DNA from: Coniella vitis
Taxonomy: Eukaryota; Ascomycota; Sordariomycetes; Diaporthales; Schizoparmaceae
Direction of reading: 5' to 3'
NCBI GenBank assembly: GCA_011317545.1
Contig: WUJK01000013.1
Span: 1-64,000, forward strand
Length of the DNA stretch: 64,000 bases
The translations under genes and the position numbers were made by a program. Of the stretch, positions 9,701 to 21,257 are shown in pieces. Under the pieces are notes generated by a model, which searched no databases, was not told where the DNA came from, and saw nothing but the letters and a program-made list of their open reading frames with translations. Within the stretch, counting starts at the first letter, position 1; every line of letters begins with the position of its first letter.

Positions 9701-12700
9701 CATTAAATGCTATAAGGATATTATGTTGTGGCAGAGTCTACTTTTAAGCCAGAGTTGTTTTAATCCTTGTCAATATTTCGCGCTAAAGCTTCTCGAACAA
9801 AGCACAGCAACGTAGTACCGATTCCCGATTATATAACTTAAACTTGATGGTACTATATACGGTTGTGCTGTCTCATGGGAAAAACAGCTATTCGTTCATC
9901 AGCTTTTTGGAGAGATCTATTGGGCAAATTGTAGGTATTTCCAGCACTTCCAGATATAAGAGGCTATATTGCGCCACCCAATCCAGTCCTCCAACGAGGT
10001 CTGCTTCTTTATTAATTATTACAATTCTGTTTGTGGTTAGGCGTAGTCCCGGTGTTTCTTCTTCTTTTAAATTGCATAACCAAGGGCTCTGTACTATAAT
10101 CGAGCGTTCCGCTTCGCCGTTGTTGCGGAATAGTAAAGGAGGATCTAATAGAGAAGATACTTGGTTATAACGTTCCGGAGGAATTGACTGAATTATGGTT
10201 AATTGATGTTGAATTAGTATTATTATCGTCAATTGATTGAAAATATATTTTAGATACTATCTTACCGGAGCTTCTTCCTTCTATCGGTTGCCTTCGATTA
10301 ATTAAAATAGCCGTATAGTAAGCATTTTGTATGTGTGCTCTATGTCACAATTTCGAAGATACGCCCTCTTTGCCCTTTGTAATCGTGTCTTGAGTATTTT
10401 GCAGTCCAAATTGATTCGTTCACGCTAACGCCGCTGTGCAATCATTTTCGACTGGTACTGATGCAGTCGCACTTCAACTCCAGCGCGAAGAGAATTTTCG
10501 GAAGAGCAAATAGTGAAAAACTTACGTTTAACCAGAGAGTATTAAGCATCTCTAGCAGTATTATTAGAGTTATCTTTCTTTATATTAATTGTTAATAATA
10601 TTATAGTTAATAGTTCGGAAATCGCTTAGTTACAGGGTCTTATAGTCCTTATACGTTAAGCCACTAGTATATAAGTAGGGAGGTATCGTAGCCTTTTAAT
10701 TATAATCCAGCTTAAGTCCGCTAAAGAGTACCTCCTCTGTGCCGTCCCTGGTGGCGGGGAGGAAGTATATAAAGCGTTAGCACGAAAAGCTCACCGTAAC
10801 AAAAGCTCAGTATATCTGGGGCCGTACGATTCCTTAATAGAAATCCTTACTTGATAATTTAATCGAGAGTTAGGCCTTGTTAATCTTTCTGCCTTACTAG
10901 GCCGATCTAGCCACTCGGATGGACGATTACTCAATAGTACGAGAACTAGTATAGGTTCGCCGGGCTCAGCCACAATCCATACAAACAGTCTTTCGATCAT
11001 TTTGAAATTGAGGATTAGCCGAAGACCTTTCCGGACCCTAACCGAAACTGCCACGATATTCCTACGCAGTACTTCGACTATCAATCAGTCTTCCAGCTAA
11101 ACCTTAACGCATCTTGTTGACAATCTGTCATTGCACTTGAAAACATAGAAACCCCGACTAAAGGCTTATAACTATTCAAAGCTTCTATTAGAGTGATCCA
11201 GCGCTTGCCTCCCTTTCCATGCTGGTCAGCTACCGGCCGTTTGTTTTATTTTTGAGTGGCAGCCTGTTTGGTAAGATTCAGCCCGCCTTTGGCCAAGATA
11301 AACTAAAATAGTGCACGACTGGGCTCATTTGTTCTTCGTATATAAACATTGCAAAGCATTACCTCTTCTTAAATAATTACTCTACGCTACGTAGTAATCA
11401 GCTAGGAGAAAAGGAACCACACCAGAGGGCTTATGCTTTTTAGCAGAGAAGTTCCAGTGATTAGGCGTATAGCGATTCCATCAAGCATTGTACTTACAAA
11501 ATCTGCAACCTATCCATAACAGACATAAAGTATGCATAACGAGCGATTTAGCCGTACTTGCAATTCGAAATAGGAAATTCGCAACCATAAGCTCTGTTTG
11601 GCCACAGGATCTAATTATTGTAGTATATATAGGCTCTATATAAGACCTCGCGTCTTCTAATTTCTAATAATATCGAGCCTATATGCATTCATAATTCCTC
11701 CACAAAAACCACCCCTTCCTTATAATTCCAATTGCGAATATATCTAGTATTCAGAGCCTACTATATCAATAAGCACGGTCCGGCTATAATATATCTCCTA
11801 ATCCAAGGCCTACCTGCCCACAACTAGTACCAGAGCCAGGGTGATAGAACCCTCAATTTATACGTTATAATGATAATATATATTAAATATCTGGTTAATA
11901 TAGCCTTAGAACACTTCTTTGATATATATAAGCAAATCCCAATAATGATCAGGCTTTCTAGGACGCGGATTCGCTTTAACACTAGCTATAGCAAATAGGG
12001 GTCCAGTAATCGGTAGTTGGATTATAACTAGTCGATGGCTTCATACGGAAAATATTCCCATTCTAAGTAGAATTTAAGAAATCAGTATATTAATCTTCCA
12101 TTTCAAAAGTTCCTAATCGATTTTATATACAAGCTATCTCCAATATTATTCCCTATCCTCAAAATCACTCGAAGTCGTATCTTAAGTAGAATTCCCTTAG
12201 TAACATAGCTGCTTGGGTATTACCAATTTTAACGGTCTTCTCAAATCAGTATATAACAATTTTTATAGATTTCTTTGCTAGCTTATATTTCTGATTGGCT
12301 TTAGTTGATAAGATTATGGTTCGGGGTGAAGATTCGTTCTAAGAACCTCGGCGTAAGATCGTTTAGGAGATATAAAGATATTCTCCGCGGTATACGGATA
12401 GAAACTTTAATTTATAAGTTAATACACCCAGGTCTTATTCTTATATATATTCTCAAAGGCGCTTATATACTTCCGCCCACTCTATCCTCCCCTGCCTGCT
12501 CTCTCCACCTTCGTTCATTAAAGCTGCCCTTTGCGCAGAGTCCTGAGAGCATTCATGAATATAACGGTTATGCAAAGAACACATATACTCAGATACGTAA
12601 CTCCTCCTGCATAAAACCAATAGGTATATGATGCATTAGAGTCGATCAAGTCAGTTAAGACTTAATCATTAGGAATAAATTTTATTTATTTCTAATGCTG

Positions 12701-12953
12701 TAAGAGGCGGTAATAATAATACCGGCCAATATACCAAGCCAGCGCAGACATATTTCACAAGGGCTATTGAGTATATCGTCCACAGACTCCCATGTCTGTA
12801 CTTCAATAGCACCACGTTCTTGGAAAGTCCAACCAATGCATCCGTCCGTCCGTTAAAAGTCTTACTCAAATCCATCCGAGAACATCAGAATCGGTCGATA
12901 ATGCGCCGAAGCCAGGAATATCGCGGCACACTATCTTCTTGAAAGATGCTTTA
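9701..12953. other. AT-rich intergenic, no gene supported
   Basis: Several short open frames occur (9844-10170 +, 9888-10232 -, 10791-11084 -, 12305-12631 +, 12669-12875 -). None shows a recognisable domain, and the overlapping pair at 9.8-10.2 kb cannot both be real. The segment alternates between partly RIP-like and ordinary sequence. Confidence 0.4.
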
Positions 12954-13232
12954 TCATTTCAGCCTTCGCTGCGCATCGTGAGTATGCTCAGATTTCCATA
13001 CCTTGTTGTTCAAGTTTATGACCAATTTGTCAACCGTATCTTTGATTAAGATCTCCTGAAGGACAAGCTCACTTCGCGTAGGCGATCGAGGATGCCTCAT
13101 TTTTATACATCCAAAGCAGAATTTTCCTTCGTGAACCACATCTAGAGGTCCTTGTTTGCAATAAGAGCAATAAATTGGGCCCAAAATCGATCTCGGGTAC
13201 TCCACTTTAAGCCTTCCGAACTTTGTAGACAT
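12954..13232 (-). CDS. small Cys-pair protein, candidate gene
   Basis: A 92-codon frame that I do not recognise. Residues about 22-42 contain CSYC followed, after about 14 residues, by CFGC. This is two CxxC pairs spaced as in a small zinc ribbon. The remainder is basic and polar with no membrane segment. It lies in a stretch without RIP bias, close to another CxxC-bearing candidate at 13.9-14.7 kb, which hints at a related local pair. It could also be one exon of a longer gene. The start was chosen as the only Met before the Cys pairs. Confidence 0.35.
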   Translation of the reverse strand: MSTKFGRLKVEYPRSILGPIYCSYCKQGPLDVVHEGKFCFGCIKMRHPRSPTRSELVLQEILIKDTVDKLVINLNNKVWKSEHTHDAQRRLK

Positions 13233-13854
13233 TTTGTTAGAATTTTGATGATTAATGTCTTGAACCTCAGAGAGAACGAGTTTAAATGCATATTTAAGAC
13301 TAAACCAGCGCTTTTATATGCAATCTATCCATAGTATGAATGGGTCACATTGCTCCGTAATCAACCACTTCCGTAATAACCAAAGTTTCGCAGATCTATC
13401 AGAAGCATAATAAGCATGAACGTGGGCCGCGATCACATTGTGAATCCGCTACTAGGCAAAGATCACCGCACCTGCAATACGAATACTTGCAGCATCCCAG
13501 CCTTGCCGGATTTCGCGTCAGCAAGCCCTCCGTTGCTAAATGTTTGTGGGCAGCAAGATGGTTGCGCTGACCTGTTCCTCTGACCTATGACTTCGTGGGT
13601 TAAAAAACAAATCCAGTATTTTTTTTTTCTGCGTTTTTATTTATAAATTTAACTATTGCCCGATGATCAACTCAAGCGTTTATATTTTATTTAATGCAAC
13701 AGATGAATTATTCTTCCCTAAGAGACCTTCTTTTAGGGTCCGAAGGAAGGGTTTACCGTACGAAGTCATCAGTTATTGACGGAGGGGCGGCTTCGCCATT
13801 TTTCAATTGAAACTGATAAATTTTATAACATTTAAGCAACTGCTGTGAAGTTGC

Positions 13855-14670
13855 CTAGAGCTCAGCTTTTACTTGCAACTTCGCCCCTCCTTTTCCGTTT
13901 TGGCAACTCTTTAAAAGATGTTCCAAAAGCAAAGAGGTACCGCCTTGTTTCTTCAGCTGCTTCATCTGAGCCTCAAGGTTCTTAGAAATTACCTCCTTCG
14001 CACCGAAGTTATGTATCCACCATAGCATACTTTCCTCCAAATCGCCACTAGAGTACATATTGTGGGTCAGCGACAATACAAAGTGAAGTCTGGGCTTCTT
14101 ACATCTGGTCGCTGCTGTGGTGAATGCTGGCGTTCACAATAATATGTATGATAACCCAAATATCCTCAGATTCGTATTGAGACACCTCAAAGATCGCCAA
14201 ATTAATCCGCTTACGCAGCCATTCTGCAAGCATTTCTTGTGTGGCAGGATCTTTTCTACCAAGATTGTATGTACGAAAGCCTTGGCAGAAGTGACTTAAG
14301 CTGCGGTAGATCGATGAGTGTTCCCTCTTTCGAAATGAGTACCGATAATCTGATTATGTAATGAATATATTGGCATGGACTCGTTGAGGATGAATACGTG
14401 GACTTACTTCCGCAAAATAGTTCCAGGAGTTTCCGTAAAGTCAATGACACCACCAAGTATTGTATATAAGTCGTCTGTCCATTTGCTCTCAACCGCACCA
14501 CAGAGATGCTTATCACACAGAAGAACGCATCTACCGCAGATTCGCTCTTCAAAACCCATACTCGAATCGACTAACAGCTTCCCGTGAAGTTCACTCCCAT
14601 TACAGGGTTCTCGTTTATGCTCCTCGATATTTCCACAACGATTGCATTTAGTATGGGGATAATGGCACAT
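13855..14670 (-). CDS. candidate multi-exon Cys-rich protein
   Basis: An 88-codon first part (14670-14407) carries many Cys residues: CHYPHTKCNRC near the start, then ICGRCVLLCDKHLC near residue 45-60. This is consistent with binding two or more zinc ions. A GTAAGT donor at about 14406 and an AATCAG acceptor just downstream would join it to an LSVLISKEGTLIDLPQ segment. Further coding-like sequence (AEWLRKRINLAIFE; then a Lys/Gln-rich helix at 14076-13855) follows in changing frames. The exact exon structure is unresolved and the locus may be a decaying gene. Function unknown. Confidence 0.35.
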
Positions 14671-15849
14671 TATGAATACGAGGCGGTATCCCTTTATAAA
14701 AGACTTTTTGAAGATTTTGTTTGAGGTAGTGATTAGTCCCTTTAGAAGATAAAAGGAACAAATGGGATTACTGGTGGTAGGAACAGCGATATTTATGTGC
14801 GCGCAACTATCAGTTGCTCGTCAGAGACGATAACCTCGGTGCTAATAAGCTCTCCTTCTACGCCGTCTGGCAGACCAGTTCCAATAGCCGACTTTTACTG
14901 ATCCTTCTTTCTGTTTGGTAGATAGCGCACTATCCGGTCGCGTGTGCTAGGAGCGCAACCCTGCCGTTGCGTATATTGTTTCCTTTCACTTGTCTTATAC
15001 TAGATTGCACCGAATTGGGAATTTACATAACTGCACATTATCAGTACCAATCCTGTCTATACAGATACGAATTTCTTACCATTTCCATTATAACAACCGG
15101 TGATATACAAGTTTGAAAGTTGAACAGTATAACATCAGTAAGCGAAAATGAAACCTATAGAAGAGAGGTCATTCCGCCGATAGGATGAGGGTGCTGCAGT
15201 GCGTGGCCAGGCTGGACGGCGCAGTGCGGTGATGGAGCCATCGAAGTACTATAGTACATACCTACTATATAGTACCGACCACCGGCAGCGGGGGTCACAC
15301 CCCTAGGAACAATGCGAATTCCGTACGACATTCGTCATCTCATATATTGGGACAAGGATGGATTCGGAATATCTGGGCGAGTATGATCTTGCGCTAGGAG
15401 ACTTTTGCTAATAGACGCTAAGCAAGCCTAGGTGGTTCCCACTCAAGAGCAAGCGGTCGGGCAAATAAGCCGCTAATCGGGTGAGACTCGTAGCTCTTTC
15501 CAGGCTTATTCCTTATAACTTGCAGTTTGGTTCTTTATTAGACTTGGTCATAGCTCTTGCCCTGCGTTATTGAACCGCACCAGACCAGCGACCAGCGACC
15601 AGCGTACCTACAGGAAAGCAGCCGTCCAAGAGATTAATAATCCGGAGGATATATATTAGCGAAGTTAAAATAGAACAGTCCGGAATATAGGAGAAAAAGA
15701 CCCATCTCATAGCATAAAGATATTAACCCACGTATATATAATGAAAAGAATATATATATTATATAGTATTATATATCTGCTAATGGGAAAAAAATCCAGT
15801 GTTCCGTTAACTTAAACTCTGGCAAAAAAACTATTACTATATAACCTAT
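14671..15849. other. intergenic
   Basis: No gene seen. Composition is ordinary up to about 15640 and AT-rich after that. Confidence 0.4.
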
Positions 15850-16646
15850 ACGCAATTACCCCACTCGATTTCCATCGGCCCTACTTTCTCTCTCCTCTTA
15901 TAAATAAATTAATAACGCTCTAAGGCGTTAAGGTCCCCTACGGAGTTAAAGGGATCGAAAGTCCCTATAGCGGATGTAGCCTTAGATGCACCGGAGTCTC
16001 CTCCTCCCGTTATATAAGAACCTCTTACTGCGGATGGGCTATCGAATGCGGGTACTAAAGGCCCGATATCGCTAAGCGTAACTATATTATAACTTGCGAT
16101 AGGACGAAGTATCCGGTTGTTCTTAATATAGTTAGCGTAAACCTCGATTATAACCCCCTCGGGAGATTCTAGCGGAGTATAGGCATTGCGACGACCGCGA
16201 GGTACTTCGCTAAGAAGGGGGCGGAGAACCGGATCCTTATAGGAAACCTCCTAGAAACGGAAACCCGTCCCTAGGCAGGTAAAAGCGTATACTTTTTTAA
16301 GACTAGTATACTATAATAACTCTCGTGCTCTAGTTAAGACTTAGTTCTCGACGTTAGCCGCGGTTTAATAACTCGCTTTTATTTCCCCGACGATTAATAT
16401 ATATAGAGTGAAATAATAAGGATTAAGGCCTTATACTAAGAGGTCGACTCGAGCACGGTCCCTATCGACAGACTACTCGAAGTTAACTATAAAACCCTTA
16501 TATACTAGGAACAAAGTGCTTAATATAGATTGGAAAGGCGTAACCGCCGCGTACTTAAGGTTATAACCACTATGCCGGTTGATTAAAGCCGTAATTATAG
16601 GAAACTTTCGGAGAAATTCGTTACTTATTATAGCGGTTGATAGTAA
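15850..16646 (-). pseudogene. RIP-mutated protein relic, identity unknown
   Basis: Reading the minus strand from about 16640 through TAA/TAG gives a continuous protein-like frame: FLRKFPIITALINRHSGYN, YAAVTPFQSIL, LNPYYFTLYILIVGEI, VYAFTCLGTGFRF, PRGRRNAYTPLESPEGV and a Ser/Gly-rich end. The interruptions are of the Gln/Trp-to-stop type. The hAT element lies directly upstream of its start side, and sequence to the right of the hAT (21000-21060, minus strand) also looks coding, so the hAT may sit inside or beside this relic. No family recognised. Confidence 0.4.
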
Positions 16647-16654
16647 ATAGTAGT

Positions 16655-16670
16655 CAGGGTTGGAAAATTA
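16655..16670 (+). repeat. hAT left terminal inverted repeat
   Basis: CAGGGTTGGAAAATTA; the inverted partner is at 20978-20993. A CAGGG start is usual for hAT termini. Confidence 0.85.
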
Positions 16671-16870
16671 GTTAGTACTTTTAGTTTTTAGTTAGTTATT
16701 AACTAACTAAGGTCTTTTTTAGTTAGTATTAACTAACTAAAGAAAAATAAAATACTAACTAAAACTAACTAAATATAAAAAAAGTACTAACTAAAACTAA
16801 CTAAAAAGAAAATTTCTCTAACTAAAACTAACTAAGACTAACTAACTTAGTTACTAACTAACTAAATATA
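16663..16870. repeat. left subterminal ACTAACTAA array
   Basis: About twenty copies of TAACTA/ACTAAC-type words in both orientations, with a matching array at 20755-20970. Clustered subterminal motifs are where hAT transposases normally bind. Confidence 0.7.
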
Positions 16871-17006
16871 CTAAAAGAAAAAGAAATAAAAAATTCTTTT
16901 TAATAAAAAAAAGAAAAGTATTAATAAAAAATAGAAATAAAATAGAATAAAATAGAAGAAAATAGAAGAAAATCTATTTAAAATATATAATAAGTCCTAA
17001 ACCTAT

Positions 17007-19422
17007 TTACTCTTTATTATTATCTATTTCTTGGTTAATTTCCTCGCTTTCTTCGATAGCCTTTTTAACTTCTTTAATATCTGAAAGATTCCAACTTTTT
17101 AATAAAGCTATTTCTTTAACCGTATCCGGTAATAGCCTATTTCTCGATTTAGTAATAATATTACCCGTAATAGAGAATATTCGTTCGACGGAAGCTGAAG
17201 TAGCCGGAATTGCTAAATATCGACGGGCTAATAGGCTTAAAACCGGATATTTTAAAGTATTAAGTCGCCAGAAATCTAACGGATTAATCTAGAAATAATA
17301 TATTAATAAAAGTAAATTTTTAATTAAATAAAAAGAAATAAATAAAATAATACTTACGTTATTAGGCTCTATATCTTCTTTTATATAAAAAGATATTTCG
17401 TTCGACGACTTTTTAGCTTTAGAAATAAAGATTTCTTCTTCTAATTCGGAATTATTTTCAATAATATCGTCGTTAATAAAGGGTAACGTATCGCTTTTAA
17501 GCCTATTTAATATTAATATTAATAAATATAAATCGAAATATAAATAGAAATATAACTTACTTCTTATATTCGTTATTTAAGAATTTAATAGCGTCGTCTT
17601 TAATAGTAGAATAATGATATAATAAACCGTTTGATTGAAAGTGTAAAAGCTTTAAACGAGGGTCGAGAATAATAGAAATAATATATACTTTATAAAGACG
17701 TATATTCGAAGAATTAAAACGTCGAGGAAAATATTTTTCAAGCTTTAATAATCCGGTTTCGATAGCTCGAATAAAGTCGTTATAATATTGCTTCTAAAAT
17801 AAATAATTAGTATATAATATTATAAAAGAAAAAGAAAGAAACTTACGAAATATTCGTTTTCTCGAATCTTTTCTTTAAAAATAAGAATAAGCTTTTCGAG
17901 TTTATTATATATCGAATAAATATATAAAATACCCCGATTCGAAGTAGTTGAAAATTCGGCTTGGAGTTTAATACTCGGTTTAACGAATATTTCGAAAATT
18001 CGATTTAAATCTTCTAAAGCTGTAAATTCGAATTCCGAAAGAAAAATAGCCTTATAATCGCTATTAGAAGTATTTTTAGCTATATAAACTAAAGCTTCTT
18101 TTAGGATTAAAGACGATTTAATCATTTCGTACGTCGAGTTCCAACGAGTAGGGGTATCTAAAAAGTATTAATAAAAAGAATAAAAAAGAAAAGAAAAAAA
18201 AGAAATAAAGGAAAATATATACTTACCGAGAGAAATTCGAGTTTTATTATATTCTTCTGGAATAAGTCCTTCTTTTTTATATTTCTCGATTCCTTCTTTA
18301 AATAGCTTCTTATTTTCCGTCGTATATTTAATAAAAGTAAGAATTCTTCGTAATTTTATTATAATATCTAAAAAAAGATAGATTAATTAATATATTAATT
18401 TAATAAAAATAATATAGAAGGTTTATACTTACTATTTATATATTCCGTATTATTTTCCGAATCTAAATTAATACTTTCGATATAAGAAAATAATTCTTCT
18501 TCCGATTTCGAATTTTAAAGATAATTCGCTAATATATCGTTTACTATAATATTAATAATATGCGATATACAGCGAATATCGTATTCGAACGGTTTTCCGA
18601 TAGTTACTAAATAATCTTCGTTATAATAGTTTATAAACGAATTATTATTCGAAGCGTTATCCCGAGTAAATCTAATAAAAGAATTAATAAATAGCTTTTA
18701 AGAAAAAGAAAGAAAGACTTACGATATAATATTTCCAAACTCTAAAGAGGGATATTCGCTTAAAATATCTGTAATTTCTGTATAAAGATATAGGCCCGTA
18801 TGCGAATCGTTAAGAACTTTAAACCCTATATATATATTAATATAAAATATGATAATATAAAGAAAATAAAAAAAGAAAAGAAAGAAAAAGAAAAAAAAGA
18901 AAAAAAAAGAAAAAAAGAAAAAAAGAAAACCTTACCAATAAGCTTATATATAAGCTTAAAATCTGGATTAATATAAGCTATAATAATAGCTAAATATGCT
19001 GTTTGATTAATAGACGTCCAAGTATCGAAAATAATAGAAAATAAACCCTTAGAATTAATATTTTCAAGAAATTGAATATTAATAATTTCTCGGGCATTTT
19101 CGTAAGTTTTCGATAGAATTCCTCGGATTTTATGCCTATTAATAATAGGCGAAAACCTATAAAATAGATTAGAAAATAGGTTTATATTAAAAGAAATAAA
19201 TATATACTTACCGATTATAATAACTAAGTAATTCTTTAAAAGAAGGTGAATCGAGAATATTAAAAGAAAGGTTATTACTTATAATAAAGTCTAGAATCTT
19301 ATTATAAGCTTCGTTTTCTTCGAAATCGTTTTCTCGAGGTCTTTTCTTCGAAATAGGAGTAAAGAATTCGTTAATAGCCGAAGACGATATTTCGTTTTCT
19401 AAATATTAAGTTAATATAAATA

Positions 19423-19469
<47 letters not shown>

Positions 19470-19926
19470 TAAATATTTACTTACTTTTAAGTTTTGTTTT
19501 TTCTGATTCTTTATTAAAAGCAATTTCTGGATGTTTATTCTGATAATGTCGAACGAAATTCGAAGCTTGAAAGCCCTTAATAGGTATAATACGCGAAAAA
19601 TTACACCTATTTTTATATATATTAGTATATATATATATATAAAGAAATATAGAAAATATTACTTACATCGTACATTGAATATTCATTTGCCGTTCTTTGG
19701 AATAATCGATAGGTAATAAAGTACGAATAAATAAATTATTAATAAATATATAAATATTCGACTTTTCCGCATCGGGTAAAGCGTAATTCGGATTATTAAA
19801 TTTCGAATTCTGAAAAGAAATAATCGATTCTGAATCGGAATTAATATTTTCCGAATTAGCTCGAGTTAAAGGGCCGGCGATAGAAATCGAGGCTTGCGAT
19901 TTAGGAAGGGAGATAAAAGAATCCAT
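17007..19926 (-). pseudogene. hAT transposase, 11 exons, one in-frame stop
   Basis: Exons by splice motif: 19926-19667, 19606-19485, 19398-19212, 19156-18936, 18825-18723, 18671-18433, 18367-18227, 18157-17847, 17793-17561, 17502-17358 and 17288-17007. They sum to 2,244 nt, exactly 748 codons, with frame kept at each joint I checked. Domains in order are: a BED-type finger made by joining exons 1 and 2 (CTMC, then HYQNKH); FDTWTS (catalytic Asp region); RWNSTY in exon 8; ILDPRLKL in exon 9; and the dimerisation domain ATSASVERIFS...LLPDTVKE in exon 11. The only defect seen is a TAA at 18515-18517 in exon 6, explained by one CAA-to-TAA change. The product would cut and rejoin DNA at the element ends in the nucleus. 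It is probably inactive now. Confidence 0.88.
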
Positions 19927-20099
19927 TTTATATAGAATAAAAGGGATAATATAAGGGTTATAAGTAATATATAAAAGTAATAAGCGAATAGATATAAAGA
20001 TTTATCTAAAGCTTAAAGAAAGAAAGAAGAAAGATTAAGAATAAACTAAGAAAACGAGAGATATTTATATTTCTTATTCGAAATTCTAGAAGTTTCTAT

Positions 20100-20680
20100 T
20101 ATATTAATAATATATTATTAATAGAATTTCTCAGAATTCTATAGAAATTCGGTAGAAATGTATAGAAGTTTATAGAAATTCGTTAGAAACCTATAGAATT
20201 CTATAGAATTCTATTAGTTTCTATTAGTTTCTATTAATTTCTATTAGTTTCTATTAACTTCTATTAGTTTTTATTAATTTCTATTAGGTTCTATTAGGTT
20301 CTATTAGATTCTATTAATTTCTATTATAGATATAATATATTTTTATAAGTTTCTTATTAAATATAATAGAATTCTAATTAAATATAATAGAATTCTAATT
20401 AAATATAATAGAATTCTAATTAAATATAATAGAATTCTAATTAAATATAAAATAAACCTTTATAAAAATATATTAATAAAATATTCTTTAATAAATATTA
20501 TATAATTAAAATAAATATAATAGAATTCTAATTAAATATAATAGAATTCTAATTAAATATAATAGAATTCTAATTAAATATAATAGAATTCTAATTAAAT
20601 ATAAAATAAACCTTTATAAAAATATATTAATAAAATATTCTTTAATAAATATTATATAATTAAAATAAATATAATTTAAA
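20100..20680. repeat. AT-rich minisatellites inside the hAT
   Basis: From 20160 to 20335 there are about a dozen TTCTATTAGT-like decamers. From about 20350 a 21-bp unit (GAATTCTAATTAAATATAATA) repeats four times, followed by a 70-bp AT-rich stretch. The whole block is then duplicated with a 154-bp offset (CCTTTATAAA at 20457 and again at 20611). Confidence 0.8.
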
Positions 20681-20754
20681 TATAATTTAAATATTAATAA
20701 TTTAATATATTATAAATATTATAATATATTTATTTATTTTCTTTTTTTTAAAAA

Positions 20755-20970
20755 AAAGTCTTAGTACTTTTAGTTACTAAAAGTACTAAAAATACTAACT
20801 AAACTAACTAAAGAAAAGTTTAGTACTAACTAACTAAGACTAAAGCCTATTAAAGTACTAACTAAAACTAACTAAAAGGAAATTTAGTACTAACTAACTA
20901 AGATTAAAGATAACTAAAGTACTAACTAACTAAGGTTTTTTTTTTAGTTAGTTAGTTAGTAACTAAAAAC
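20755..20970. repeat. right subterminal ACTAACTAA array
   Basis: Counterpart of the left array, again with words in both orientations, ending just inside the right inverted repeat. Confidence 0.7.
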
Positions 20971-20977
20971 TAAGGAT

Positions 20978-20993
20978 TAATTTTCCAACCCTG
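20978..20993 (-). repeat. hAT right terminal inverted repeat
   Basis: Reads TTAATTTTCCAACCCTG on the plus strand around 20977-20993, the reverse complement of the left end with one mismatch at the inner side. Confidence 0.85.
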
Positions 20994-21257
20994 GCTTGAG
21001 TTCTGACAGGTTCGCTTTTACACCCAAAGTAGGAGGCAAACTGTTCACGTAAGCATAACAAGCCCGCTAACGCATATTGGCCTGGGGTAGGATGTGCCAG
21101 AATGTTCTACAATGCAAAACTAAAGAATATAAATTAAGCTTCTCCCCTAGGACCCGTATTTATGAGAAAAATCAGAATAAAAAATATTAGACTCAAAGCA
21201 AAGGTTGGAATTGAAATCTTTAATACAGTATGATTCTGTGTATTTAACCACCTCGTA
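20994..21257. other. spacer between hAT and the HET-NACHT-WD40 gene
   Basis: No gene assigned. The minus strand next to the hAT (about 21060-20994) reads EQFASYFGCKSEPVRT without a stop and may belong to the relic at 15850-16646. Confidence 0.35.

Larger units (their letters stand above)
16655..20993 (-). mobile_element. hAT-superfamily DNA transposon, 4.34 kb, nearly intact
   Basis: The element is bounded by CAGGGTTGGAAAATTA at 16655-16670 and its near-perfect inverted copy at 20978-20993. Both ends carry arrays of ACTAACTAA-type subterminal words. The transposase, on the minus strand, has a BED-type zinc finger, the RWNSTY motif and the hAT C-terminal dimerisation domain. No convincing 8-bp target duplication was found (left flank ATAGTAGT, right flank GCTTGAGT), so flanks may have changed after insertion. 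The whole element is very AT-rich, yet its coding frame is almost unbroken, unlike the RIP-destroyed sequence around it. Confidence 0.9.

Noticed and set aside
9844..10232. Two overlapping frames on opposite strands (108 and 114 codons)
   Set aside because: No domain, low complexity, and mutually exclusive; likely chance in AT-rich DNA.
16647..21001. 8-bp target duplication for the hAT
   Set aside because: ATAGTAGT and GCTTGAGT share too few positions even allowing for RIP-type changes.
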